From NCBI GenBank assembly GCA_026391255.1, contig JAPLDU010000079.1:1-64000 (forward strand): a stretch of DNA of 64,000 nucleotides, written 5' to 3'. The notes beneath the pieces are model-generated. The model worked only from the letters and a program-made list of their open reading frames with translations, had not been told where the DNA came from and ran no database searches. A program made the translations under genes and the position numbers. Of the stretch, positions 6,678 to 15,263 are shown one piece after another (the stretch's first letter is position 1; the number at the start of each line of letters is the position of its first letter). This DNA is from Bacteroidia bacterium (lineage in GTDB: Bacteria > Bacteroidota > Bacteroidia > Bacteroidales > JAPLDU01).

Positions 6678-9503
6678 ATGAAGAATTACAAAACCTCCCT
6701 TATTGTATTTTTGTTTCTGGTTGTTTGCCAGATTGCAGTTTCCGGGCAAAAACCAAATTTTGACCTGAACAGCAAATTACCGATGAATCCGGCAGTATTG
6801 ACAGGTAAGCTGGATAACGGAATGACTTATTATATCCTTCACAATGAACAACCTAAAAACCGTGCTGAACTAACATTGGTTGTGAATGCCGGTTCTGTTG
6901 ATGAAGATGATGATCAGCAAGGTTTTGCCCATTTTAACGAACACATGGCTTTCAATGGGACCAAGAACTTCCCCAAAAATGAACTGGTCAATTACCTCGA
7001 ATCAATCGGCATGAAGTTCGGTGCGGATGTGAATGCCTATACAAGTTTTGATGAAACTGTTTTTGGTATCCAGATTCCTCTTGACAGTGTTAAGTTTCTT
7101 GATAAAGGTCTTGAAATCCTCGCCGATTGGTCTCATAATGTTTCCTTTGATAAAGAAGAAGTTGATAAGGAAAGAGGCGTTATACAGGAAGAATGGCGTA
7201 TGGGCAAGGGTGCCGATGACAGGATGATGCGTAAAAATTTCCCGGTAATCCTGTATAATTCCAAATATGCTTCAAGGATTCCTATCGGGTTGATCGACCT
7301 GATCAACAATGGACCGGCAGATGCTATCCAAAGATTTTACAGGGACTGGTATCGTCCCGATCTTATGGCCGTTGTGGTTGTGGGAGATTTTGATTCCAGG
7401 GCTATGGAAGTAAAAATCAAGGACGTCTTTTCCAAAATTCCCAAAGCTGTAAACCCAAGGGAAAAAAAGATATTCGAAATTCCGGATCACGACAATACTT
7501 TGGTTTCTATCACTACTGACAAAGAAGCACAATCATCGATAGTTGAGATTTTTTATAAACATTCCCAGCAACTTCAGACAACTGTTCGCGATTACAGGCA
7601 AAAACTGATAGAATCCCTTTATAGCATGATTCTCAATAACCGTCTGAACGAGCTCACCATGAAAGAAAATCCGCCCTTCATCATGGGTATTTCCACAAAT
7701 ACAAGTTTTATCGGCCCTAAAGATGTATATATTAATATTGCTGTCGCCAGAAACAACGACTTTGAGACCGCTCTTAAAACCATCATGGTCGAGAATGAAA
7801 GAGTGAAAAGGTACGGATTTACAGCAACCGAAGTTGAAAGAATGAAAACTGCCATGCTGCGGACGATGGAAACCATGTACAATGATCGTAAGAAACAACA
7901 ATCCAGCCAGCTGTTACAAGAACTGGTGCGGAATTTCACCATTTCCCATGAACCAGCCCCTGGTATTGAGGTCGAGAACGAGTATTACAAAAAATTCATT
8001 CCTGAAATTACTACCGAAGAAGTAAGCAAACTTGCAAAAGAATGGATAACAGATAAAAACAGGGTTTTTGTAATCCAGGCTCCTGAAAAGCCGGATGTAA
8101 AAATTCCCACCGAAGCTGACATCAACAGAATTATTGACCAGGTTAGTAAGGAAAAGATCGATCCATACATTGACAAGGTTGTGACCAAATCATTGATTGA
8201 TAAAGAACCCATTGCCGGAAAAGTAGACAAGAAAACAAAAAACAAAAAACTTGATTTTGAAGAATGGACATTGAAAAACGGGATTAAAGTTGTTTTGAAG
8301 CAAACAGATTTCAAGAATGATGAGATATTAATGAGTGCCTATAGTTTCGGAGGAACATCCCAATATTCCCTGAAAGACTATATATCTGCGAGAGTGACTT
8401 CTGACGTGATCACCGAAAGCGGAGTCGGCCCCTTTGAAAAAGTGGACCTCGAAAAATACCTTTCAGATAAAATTGTTCATGTTGATCCTTATATTTCAGA
8501 AACTTCAGAGGGTTTTGACGGTAGTTCGTCCCCCAGAGATTTTGAAACTATGTTGCAATTGATTTACGAGTATTTTACCCAGCCACGACAGGATACAGCC
8601 GCGTTCAATTCATATATTACCAAGGAAAAAAGCTCTCTGCAAAACAGGAATACAAGTCCTGAGGCTGCTTTCCGCGATTCAATCACCGCAATTACCTCTC
8701 AGCACAGTCCTTACAGAAAACCAATGACTGAAAAACTTCTTGACGAAGCTAAGCTGAAAAGGGTTATGTACATATACCGCGATCGTTTCGGTGATCCATC
8801 CAACTTTACCTTCTTCTTCGTCGGGAATGTAGATAAAAAGACAGCAAAGCCTCTGATAGAAAAATATCTCGGAGGATTACCCACCGTCAACCGCACAGAA
8901 ACATTCAAGGACCTGAACATCAGGAAACCCGGTGGCATTGTGAAACAGACATTGTATAAAGGTAGCGAGCCCAAAAGTATGGTATACCTGAATTTCCACG
9001 GTAGTTTCAATAATACCATGGAAGAACGTACCGACCTTAAAATGATCTGTGAGATACTTTCCACCAAACTCCTCGAATCCATACGCGAGGACAAGAGCGG
9101 TGTTTATACCATCGGCGCATATCCGGATTTTGCAAAATATCCCGTTCCAACTTATGATGTTCACATTGTTTTCCCTTGTGCTCCTGAAAATGTTGACAAA
9201 CTGGTTGCCGGAGTGATGGATGAAGTGAATAAACTGCGCAGCAAAGGGCCTTCGGCTGTTGACCTGAATAAAGGCATTGAAAAACTGCAAAGGGAACACG
9301 AAACAAATATCCGTGAAAACAATTTCTGGTTGAGTTCCCTGAAGAATTATTACTTTAATAATGAAGACCTTGGCAATATCCTGAAATATGATAAATATGT
9401 CAGTAGCGCCAGTTCTGACAGGATGAAAGCAGCTGCCGGCAAATTCTTTGATATCAACAATTACATCCTGGTTACATTAAAACCTGAAACGACAAAACCC
9501 TGA
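6678..9503 (+). CDS. M16 (pitrilysin/insulinase family) zinc metallopeptidase, two-domain-pair form
   Basis: A 941-residue exported peptidase. The start at 6678 gives a proper signal peptide (LIVFLFLVVCQIAVSGQ); the more upstream TTG overlaps the promoter. The inverted zinc motif HxxEH is at H85-FNE-H89 (FNEHMAF), and the third ligand is in the downstream ERGVIQEEW helix. Two further M16C-type halves follow: residues ~190-390, then an inactive second pair from ~530 onward. The family cleaves peptides in a closed chamber in the periplasm. The gene stands alone between intergenic regions, so no operon partner helps define a substrate. Confidence 0.92.
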   Translation: MKNYKTSLIVFLFLVVCQIAVSGQKPNFDLNSKLPMNPAVLTGKLDNGMTYYILHNEQPKNRAELTLVVNAGSVDEDDDQQGFAHFNEHMAFNGTKNFPKNELVNYLESIGMKFGADVNAYTSFDETVFGIQIPLDSVKFLDKGLEILADWSHNVSFDKEEVDKERGVIQEEWRMGKGADDRMMRKNFPVILYNSKYASRIPIGLIDLINNGPADAIQRFYRDWYRPDLMAVVVVGDFDSRAMEVKIKDVFSKIPKAVNPREKKIFEIPDHDNTLVSITTDKEAQSSIVEIFYKHSQQLQTTVRDYRQKLIESLYSMILNNRLNELTMKENPPFIMGISTNTSFIGPKDVYINIAVARNNDFETALKTIMVENERVKRYGFTATEVERMKTAMLRTMETMYNDRKKQQSSQLLQELVRNFTISHEPAPGIEVENEYYKKFIPEITTEEVSKLAKEWITDKNRVFVIQAPEKPDVKIPTEADINRIIDQVSKEKIDPYIDKVVTKSLIDKEPIAGKVDKKTKNKKLDFEEWTLKNGIKVVLKQTDFKNDEILMSAYSFGGTSQYSLKDYISARVTSDVITESGVGPFEKVDLEKYLSDKIVHVDPYISETSEGFDGSSSPRDFETMLQLIYEYFTQPRQDTAAFNSYITKEKSSLQNRNTSPEAAFRDSITAITSQHSPYRKPMTEKLLDEAKLKRVMYIYRDRFGDPSNFTFFFVGNVDKKTAKPLIEKYLGGLPTVNRTETFKDLNIRKPGGIVKQTLYKGSEPKSMVYLNFHGSFNNTMEERTDLKMICEILSTKLLESIREDKSGVYTIGAYPDFAKYPVPTYDVHIVFPCAPENVDKLVAGVMDEVNKLRSKGPSAVDLNKGIEKLQREHETNIRENNFWLSSLKNYYFNNEDLGNILKYDKYVSSASSDRMKAAAGKFFDINNYILVTLKPETTKP

Positions 9504-9508
9504 ATCAA

Positions 9509-9632
9509 GTTTTAAAGTTCATAAAGTTTATAAAGTTGAAAGTTGAAGATAAAAAACAAAAATCATTTAATGATTTTGAAACTGTTTGTATTTAAACTTT
9601 ATGAACTTTTCACTTTAAGAACTTTATGAACT
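9509..9632. repeat. AAAGTTCATAAAG-type inverted repeat array, family R2, copy 1
   Basis: Repeats of AAAGTTCATAAAGTTTATAAAGTTGAAAG on the left are mirrored by AACTTTATGAACTTTTCACTTT on the right, forming a long imperfect dyad between two convergent genes. Related arrays are at 15155-15188 and 25350-25546. It may act as a bidirectional terminator. Confidence 0.7.
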
Positions 9633-9636
9633 CTGA

Positions 9637-10761
9637 TTATTCGTAAACAAGCCGCTCATACTCAGTACAGCGGCTTGTCTGCATTATTTCATTTACTATC
9701 CGTGCTGTTTCACCCGAAATACCCGGAATTTCAACGTCATTGAAAAGTGTTTTTCCCGGGATAGTCGGTAATTTAGCCATTATCCGGGCAGCCTGACCAA
9801 ATGGATTCTTTTTACTCTTAAGCCTCATCAGATAATCCAGGTGTTCGAGAATAACAATCACCAGGTCGTGTGTACATAGGATTTTTTGATAAATGTGAGG
9901 TGGAATGCGCTTCGGAATCCTGTATTTTGAAGCCATCCATGCGATACCATTTTCGACTTCCCGGTACACGGAATAATCAGGATTGCCCCAGCTATCATCG
10001 TTACCGTAAAGTTTCCTGTAAGAAGCCATTAGTTGTGGATAATGATCATTTAGTACCGAGAAAAAATGATCCTTTTGCCTGCCGGGTTTTAAAGTCATTC
10101 CGCCAAAAATGATAAATTCAGTTCCGGCTTCAGAAGCTTTGCAAATCATTTCTTCCATTTTTTCTCTGGTATCCGTCAGATAAGGGATCACCGGCATCAG
10201 GAAAATACCGCAGTGCAACCCTTCCTGCTTCAGCCGGGCAATTGTTTTCAGCCTTTCTGAAGGGGGCGGAACACCAGGTTCAAATACCCGGCTGATTTTA
10301 TCGTCTGCTGATGAAAAACTAAAACTGACTATTGCTGAGTTTTGTTTCTTAATAATTTTCAGAATATCTGCATCACGCTCCACCAGGGTAGATTTGGTAA
10401 GAACATGCACCGGGTATCGATAACGGCAGGCTATCTCCAGCGCTTTTCTCATTAAACCATAATGAGTTTCGACAGGCTGGTAAGAATCGGTTACCCCACT
10501 GCCAATCATCAGGTACCCGGATATTGGTAACCGTTTGCGGGAAGGGTTCATCTCCCTTTCAAGCAGTTCCGGAGCATTGGATTTTACAATGATGTCTTTT
10601 CCAAACTCACCTTCAACATTGTACTTCTCGGATCTGCCATCACAGTAGGCGCAATTATGCATGCAACCCCGGTACAATCCGGCCTTATAACGCGAAAGGA
10701 ACCAGGAGTCGATTTTCGCTTGCCTCGTAAATACCGATTTTACTGTGGTTTCGGTGATCAT
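9637..10761 (-). CDS. Radical SAM protein of the SplB-like family
   Basis: A 374-residue protein with the radical SAM cluster motif CxxxCxxC near residue 33 (CMHNCAYC), preceded by RYKAGLYRG and followed by DGRSEKY. This is the signature of COG1533, the spore-photolyase-like group widespread in non-sporulating bacteria. The central part keeps TIM-barrel hallmarks (LMIGSGVTDSYQP, VHVLTKST). Members bind a [4Fe-4S] cluster and SAM; the actual substrate is unknown for most, and DNA photoproduct repair should not be assumed. It is convergent with the M16 peptidase gene, separated by the R2 dyad. Confidence 0.88.
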   Translation of the reverse strand: MITETTVKSVFTRQAKIDSWFLSRYKAGLYRGCMHNCAYCDGRSEKYNVEGEFGKDIIVKSNAPELLEREMNPSRKRLPISGYLMIGSGVTDSYQPVETHYGLMRKALEIACRYRYPVHVLTKSTLVERDADILKIIKKQNSAIVSFSFSSADDKISRVFEPGVPPPSERLKTIARLKQEGLHCGIFLMPVIPYLTDTREKMEEMICKASEAGTEFIIFGGMTLKPGRQKDHFFSVLNDHYPQLMASYRKLYGNDDSWGNPDYSVYREVENGIAWMASKYRIPKRIPPHIYQKILCTHDLVIVILEHLDYLMRLKSKKNPFGQAARIMAKLPTIPGKTLFNDVEIPGISGETARIVNEIMQTSRCTEYERLVYE

Positions 10762-11202
10762 AATAGGCGTATTGTAATATCTTAGGGTGATTGCTTAAAT
10801 TTATGTGTAAAATTCAAAATCATGAATAATAATAAATCTGCAATTATCAAGTCCCGGAGGGACGAAATCTTTGTAGAAAGACAATCATTCGATTTGCACA
10901 AGCAGCGTAGCTGCGAAATAAATTAATGAAATTTGTAAATACATTTCAAAAATGAATAATCAAAAATGACAAATAATCTGGTTTCGCAGCTACGCTGCTT
11001 TAAGACTTTTAATAATACCCGATTCTACAAAGATTCCGCAACTACGTTGCTTCTTTTTCGAAAGTACCTTCAGGGATAACCCAATAACCGACTATGCAGC
11101 AAATATTTACTATCTTCTGATATTATGTCTGATTTGCTCAGGGAATGCTTAATTTGACCGGAGAGATTAAATCACTCTCCTGATAAAGAAATGATCCACC
11201 CA
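10762..11202. other. Intergenic region holding a REPIN-like element
   Basis: No supported ORF. Apart from the nested palindrome at 10851-11052, the rest (11053-11202) is AT-rich sequence without a recognisable signal. Confidence 0.6.
10851..11052. repeat. REPIN-like nested palindrome, family R5, copy 1
   Basis: Starts with hairpin GTCCCGGAGGGAC, then GAAATCTTTGTAGAAA. The 19-nt AAGCAGCGTAGCTGCGAAA (10900-10918) is perfectly inverted at 10982-11000. The outer TTTGTAGAA tail is inverted at ~11022-11033, and a third GC hairpin CGCAACTACGTTGC follows. Two REP-like units thus face each other. Confidence 0.75.
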
Positions 11203-12514
11203 TCATTGAAACATTCTTTCCAAATCTTTTAGCTTCTCCGGGCTGATGAACTTCAATGGATGCAGGCTACTGCTGGAAATAAGCGATTGTGCTGTAAATT
11301 CTGCCACTTCCAGCCTGTCGAAAGCCTGAAATAGTGTCGATCCTGTCGACAAAAAACACTCATTCCTGATGAGCAGGTTCTGCCTTTTGCCAGACAACAT
11401 CCGGGAAAGTTTTCCAGGATCATCATATAATAATTCCTGTCCGGCAAGTATGACCTCATTCAGCGCCAGATAACTCTCAGGAATTGTATGAGTACTGAAC
11501 TCTTCCCCGCTCAGGGCAAAGGTCATGAGGCTTACCGGCAGAGCACAGGCAATGGCATTTATCTCCGGATGTGCATGATAAATAGCTTCATGCAAATGTG
11601 CAAACTGTGACAGTTTTTTGCCTGCCTCTGCTTTACCACTGCTGGCTCTTACAAGATCATTCAGTTCAATATATTCCCAGTCCTCTCCTTCCGGTGTAAT
11701 GATAAAGCTTGCCGAACCCGTCCTGGCCGAAAAACAACCGCTTGTTGCCGTGCAAAGCTTACGGGAATATGCTCTGCGGGCAATGTCAATGATTTCCTTT
11801 CCAATACTTATTTCACCCAGGGTAATTTCCGGCATTTCAGTCTCTTTGAATGAATACTTTTTCAGTTCATTTGTTATGGGAATATTTTCATTCTCCTGAA
11901 AAATCCCCTTGCCGGTTCTGAGAATATCCAGAAGAATAGCAGCCATGGTTTCGAGGTTCTCAAGACGGTGAAAGGCAGCAGGCAGATTATCTGCTGTGGC
12001 AATAATGCCATGGTTTTCCAGGAAAGCAGCATTACAGCCGGAATTGAATGTGTGGCTTATATTTTTTCCCAACTCTTTACTGCCCGGAAGTGCATAAGCC
12101 GAAACAGGCAAATAATGATCCCCGGCAGAAAGGGATGGTATCAGATCAAAGGGAAATTTCCGGGTCGACATGCTGAATGCCACCAACGACGGGGGATGAG
12201 CATGAACAATAGAATTGATATCTTTTCTCGTATTGTAAATACCCCTGTGAAAAGGATGTTCCATCGTAGGTGCATGCCTGCCTTCCGTTCTGCCATCAGG
12301 CTTCCGTTCTGCCATCAGGATAAATCTTCACCATATCAGCAGGTGTAAGCCTGCCCTTGTCTATCTGAGTAGGCGTCACCCACAGGTTACCTTCCTCATC
12401 CCTGATGGAAATATTACCTCCGGTGGGCGTGGTCATCATGCCGTTGTATATACGCGTCATGATCTCCGATAACTGAACTGCCGGTGACTGTTGCAAAAGT
12501 TTTTTAACAGACAT
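11203..12514 (-). pseudogene. Class II aldolase/adducin family protein, two-domain, frameshifted by a 19-bp tandem duplication
   Basis: Two ORFs in different frames (12296-12514 and 11203-12315) make one protein. The junction holds a perfect tandem duplication of 19 bp (12282-12300 and 12301-12319). Removing one copy restores a continuous 430-codon frame reading PDGRTEGRHAPTMEHPFH. The protein has two class II aldolase folds, each with a HAHP zinc-ligand motif (HAHPPSLVAF in the first, HAHPEINAIA in the second). Such enzymes act on phosphorylated deoxy-sugars such as fuculose or rhamnulose phosphate; the exact substrate is unknown. As read, translation stops after 72 residues. A fresh mutation, slipped-strand variation or an assembly artefact are all possible. 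No partner genes are adjacent. Confidence 0.85.
12282..12319. repeat. Perfect 19-bp tandem duplication inside the aldolase gene
   Basis: CTTCCGTTCTGCCATCAGG occurs twice head to tail with no spacer. Nineteen is not a multiple of three, so the duplication shifts the reading frame of the surrounding gene. Confidence 0.97.
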
Positions 12515-12633
12515 AATACCAAATTATTATCAAATTTCTTTTTGATGATATGATTAATTCAATGATACAAAATTTATAATTTGATCTGCTTTTTTATGAA
12601 TTTTAAATATTAAAAGACCTAATTATCGCATTT

Positions 12634-12840
12634 GTCCCGGAGGGACATAATATCGGTAGTAATCAACAACCCGCCAGTAAATATAAGTTCCGTCAGGAAC
12701 GAAATATTGAAAATGTCATTTACGCACCATCAATTAAAATTTATGCTATTTCCTAATATGCTTGTAAAATATATCGTGCCTACGGCACTGGTTCTTCAGA
12801 GAGGGAAATCATTCTACTGATATTTTGTCCCTAACGGGAC
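12634..12840. repeat. REPIN-like nested palindrome, family R5, copy 2
   Basis: Outer arm GTCCCGGAGGGACATAATATCGGTAG (from 12634) is mirrored by CTACTGATATTTTGTCCCTAACGGGAC (ending 12840). Inner arm GTTCCGTCAGGAACGAAATATT is mirrored by AAATATATCGTGCCTACGGCAC. Each unit is a short GC hairpin followed by an A/T tail. Confidence 0.75.
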
Positions 12841-13040
12841 TGAAAATTACGAATTTTCCACAGGGATATTTTTATCATTCTCTTTTGATTTACCGGAAGA
12901 ACCATATTTTCTTATATTTCCTAATGGTTAAAACAAAATATCAACACATAGCACATAGAATACATAGTCACATAGAAATCCTGAAAAACTATGTGCCCCT
13001 ATGTGACTACTGTGGGTTAAAATATTGTATCAGGTATCAA

Positions 13041-13054
13041 TCCGCCGTGGCGGA
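13041..13054. repeat. CCGCC/GGCGG mini-hairpin (dispersed)
   Basis: TCCGCC-GT-GGCGGA flanked by TATCA repeats. Variants occur at 14198-14214 (ATCCGCCTGAGGCGGAT), 17463-17476 and 22979-22996. Confidence 0.6.
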
Positions 13055-13145
13055 TCAGGTATCAGGATTTAAATCATTATTTTCACATTCTCACATTCCC
13101 AAATTTTCAAATCCTCAAATTTCCAAATTGTTCTTCATTTGATTT

Positions 13146-13153
13146 TATATTTG
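13146..13153 (+). promoter_or_regulatory. -7 promoter element for the methyltransferase gene
   Basis: TATATTTG matches TAnnTTTG 26 nt before the ATG at 13180. Confidence 0.5.
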
Positions 13154-13179
13154 CAGATTGATCTTTTAAAAATTTTCAG

Positions 13180-13908
13180 ATGTTCGAGCAGTACCCGAAA
13201 CAACGACCGCCCCTGCCTCCGGCTTACCGTGAGCTGTATGAACATTATTACCTGCTCAACCGCAAAGGAAATTCAAAAGCCACCTCTCTTGCCTCGCGCA
13301 TGGAAGCATGGATGCACCACAGGATCGCACACGACATGCAGTCTACAAAACCTGATGTTTCCACCCTCGAGATCGGAGCCGGAACATTGAATCAACTGGC
13401 ATATGTAACATTTGACCAGGCCTATGACATTGTTGAACCTTTTACTGCCTTGTACAAAGATTCTGAATATTTGCCCAGAATACGGAATATTTACGATGGT
13501 ATTGACCAGATTCCGGCCGGTCAGCATTACAACAATATCATCAGCATCGCAGTACTCGAACATCTTGAAGACATGCCTGCACAGGTGGCCATGGCTGCAT
13601 TGCATCTCTGTCCCGGTGGACATTTCCTGGCTGCCATCCCCAATGAAGGCACAGTTCTTTGGTGGCTGGGCTGGAACCTGAGCACAGGCCTGGAGTTCCG
13701 GCTCCGGTACAATCTCAGTTACAGGACTCTCATGAAACACGAACATGTTAACACTGCAAAGGAAATTGATGATGCATTACATTATTTTTTTGGAACTGTG
13801 AACTGTCATGTTTTCGGCCTTTTAAAGCAACTTGCATTATACAGGTATTACCATTGCAGTAACCCTGATAACGGAAAATGCCATGATTACCTTGATTCCT
13901 TATCCTGA
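13180..13908 (+). CDS. Class I SAM-dependent methyltransferase
   Basis: A 242-residue protein. Motif I of the Rossmann methyltransferase fold is at about residues 66-72 (LEIGAGT), an acidic loop follows (DIVEPFTALY), and motif IV/post-motif is SIAVLEHLEDMPAQV, typical of the Methyltransf_11/12 group. The C-terminal half contains a substrate-side segment (PNEGTVLWWLGW, TLMKHEHVNT) seen in methyltransferases found near glycosyltransferase genes. It precedes a GT2 gene on the same strand by 400 nt, so a role in modifying a glycan or lipid intermediate is possible but only inferred. Confidence 0.82.
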   Translation: MFEQYPKQRPPLPPAYRELYEHYYLLNRKGNSKATSLASRMEAWMHHRIAHDMQSTKPDVSTLEIGAGTLNQLAYVTFDQAYDIVEPFTALYKDSEYLPRIRNIYDGIDQIPAGQHYNNIISIAVLEHLEDMPAQVAMAALHLCPGGHFLAAIPNEGTVLWWLGWNLSTGLEFRLRYNLSYRTLMKHEHVNTAKEIDDALHYFFGTVNCHVFGLLKQLALYRYYHCSNPDNGKCHDYLDSLS

Positions 13909-13917
13909 ACTAAATAG

Positions 13918-14187
13918 AGTCTGTCCATAATATTCAATATTTTGATTGACGAATATCGATTAACGATTTTAGATTTTTGATGTTATCATTAAATCAGATG
14001 GTTACACATACTTCATAAATCAAATATCGTTAACTTAGCGAAGCGATCTCATGAACACCTTTAAAATTAATATGTTTGTGAGTAACTTAGCGAAGCGATC
14101 TCATGAACACCTTAAGAAATATAATATATTTGTGAATAATCTTTGTTCTTAAATCATAAAAGAATGACTTTAAAGACAAACACTAAT
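13918..14187 (+). repeat. Dispersed ~270-bp element, family R3, copy 1
   Basis: It shares ordered blocks with 33190-33410: a GTCTGTC start, GATGTTATCATTAAATCAGATG followed by TTACACATACTTCA, and GACTTTAAAGACAAA near the end. It has no coding capacity. It contains a 52-bp tandem duplication whose identical core TAACTTAGCGAAGCGATCTC... (30 nt) is at 14031-14060 and 14083-14112. It occupies most of the 13909-14309 gap; the remainder carries only a CCGCC hairpin and TTCGTATGTTC repeats. Confidence 0.75.
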
Positions 14188-14309
14188 AAAATATTTGATC
14201 CGCCTGAGGCGGATTTGAAGATGTGTAAATATTCGATTATTCGTATGTTCAATTGTTCGTATGTTCGTCTCATTGATGTTCAGGAATTTTTAATGCGTTC
14301 CAGACCAAA

Positions 14310-15047
14310 ATGATGCTTTCAATCGTATTGCCATCCTACAAAGGTGCGGACATACTGAAAAACCAGTTGCCTGCATTCATCACATTTCTGAAAGATGAGA
14401 ACATTGACCACGAAATCATCATTGTTGATGACGGATCAGGGGATGATGGCGAAACAGAAAGAATCGCATTAGAAACAGGTTGCCGTTTCCTTCCTCTGGA
14501 TAATAATGTTGGAAAAGGTGCCGCAGTACGAAAAGGTGTTTTTCTTGCCAAGGGTGATTATATTATTTTTACTGATGTAGATATCCCTTTTAATTACGAG
14601 TCGTTCCGGCAGTTTCTGCATTACCTTGATATGAAAGAATTCGATATCGTAATTGGCGACCGTACTCTGCCCGGATCATCCTATTTTACAAAGATTTCAG
14701 GCAGCCGCAAATTAGGTAGCGATATTTATTCATTTATTGTTGGCCGCTTTATTACCGGCGGACTATTCGACACCCAGTGCGGAATGAAAGGTTTTCGCAG
14801 AAATGTGGCCATCGACCTGTTCTCTTCCGGCCGTATCCATGGCTTTGCTTTCGATGTGGAACTTCTATATATTGCCCTTAAAAGAAATTATGATATCAAA
14901 CGTCTGCCTGTTATACTCCGGTCTAACGAAGGCTCAAGCGTAAGCCTCCTCAGGCATGGCACACGAATGGTCCTTGACCTGTTCAGGATCATCTGGTTCC
15001 AGAAAACCGGTGCTTACAGGCAACAATGTGTTAATATGACTGAGTGA
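14310..15047 (+). CDS. Family 2 glycosyltransferase (dolichyl-phosphate mannose synthase-like)
   Basis: A 245-residue GT-A fold enzyme. It starts with LSIVLPSYKGA, the nucleotide-binding VDDGSGDDG motif follows, then the DxD-type metal site TDVDIP near residue 93, and the acceptor-side QCGMKGFRR and GFAFDVELLYIA motifs typical of polyprenyl-phosphate sugar synthases (Dpm1/GtrB-like). No C-terminal membrane helices are present, as in soluble Dpm1-like enzymes. The next gene encodes a GT-C/TMTC-like membrane protein, which would need a polyprenyl-phosphate sugar donor. A supply relationship is therefore plausible but inferred. Confidence 0.85.
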   Translation: MMLSIVLPSYKGADILKNQLPAFITFLKDENIDHEIIIVDDGSGDDGETERIALETGCRFLPLDNNVGKGAAVRKGVFLAKGDYIIFTDVDIPFNYESFRQFLHYLDMKEFDIVIGDRTLPGSSYFTKISGSRKLGSDIYSFIVGRFITGGLFDTQCGMKGFRRNVAIDLFSSGRIHGFAFDVELLYIALKRNYDIKRLPVILRSNEGSSVSLLRHGTRMVLDLFRIIWFQKTGAYRQQCVNMTE

Positions 15048-15133
15048 CGAAGAGACTAAGAGAACTGAGCGACCGGGCGATTGAGGGACGAAGAAACGAA
15101 GAGACTAAGCGACTGAGAGACTGAGGGACTTAG
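15036..15133. repeat. Degenerate GAGACTAA/GACTGAG short tandem array
   Basis: About a dozen units of 7-9 nt of the type GAGACTAAG, GACTGAG and GAGGGACGAAG run from the last codons of the GT2 gene into the gap before the next gene. Low-complexity purine-rich sequence; not coding. Confidence 0.7.
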
Positions 15134-15154
15134 AGATAAATTCCATAAGATTAA

Positions 15155-15188
15155 CTTTACGAACTTTATAAACTTTATGAACATTCGA
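15155..15188. repeat. ACTTTATGAAC-type repeat, family R2, short copy
   Basis: ACTTTACGAACTTTATAAACTTTATGAAC repeats, the same unit as in 9509-9632 and 25350-25546 but without the mirrored arm. Confidence 0.6.
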
Positions 15189-15194
15189 CTTTTT

Positions 15195-15254
15195 CCTGAT
15201 ACCTGATACCTGATATTTGATACCTGATATTTGATACCTGATATTTGATACCAA
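15195..15254. repeat. TGATACCTGATATT tandem repeat
   Basis: Four near-identical units of about 15 nt (TGATACCTGATATT and variants) directly before the start of the TMTC-like gene. A related stretch is at 34671-34705. Unit length varies and there are no unique spacers, so it is not a CRISPR array. Confidence 0.75.
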
Positions 15255-15263
15255 AGCATCCTG

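Larger units (their letters stand above)
12515..13179. other. Intergenic region with REPIN-like element and simple repeats
   Basis: No supported gene. It contains R5 copy 2 (12634-12840), a CACATAG-type simple stretch (~12948-13018), a TCCGCCGTGGCGGA hairpin (13041-13054) flanked by CAGGTATCA repeats, a C/A-rich CAAATTTTCAAATCC stretch (~13090-13130) and the promoter of the next gene. Short ORFs here follow the repeats and are not credible. Confidence 0.6.

Noticed and set aside
7533-7942. Two minus-strand ORFs (122 and 107 codons)
   Set aside because: Antisense to the M16 peptidase; no independent signal.
9637-10761. Spore photoproduct lyase
   Set aside because: The radical SAM motif fits the wider SplB-like group; the organism type and overall divergence do not support spore DNA repair.
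12825-13142. 105-codon ORF on the plus strand
   Set aside because: It runs through R5 and simple repeats, has no recognisable protein features and no good start context.
15195-15254. Possible CRISPR array (regular 15-nt repeats)
   Set aside because: Repeats are contiguous, short and degenerate, without unique spacers, and no cas gene is present.
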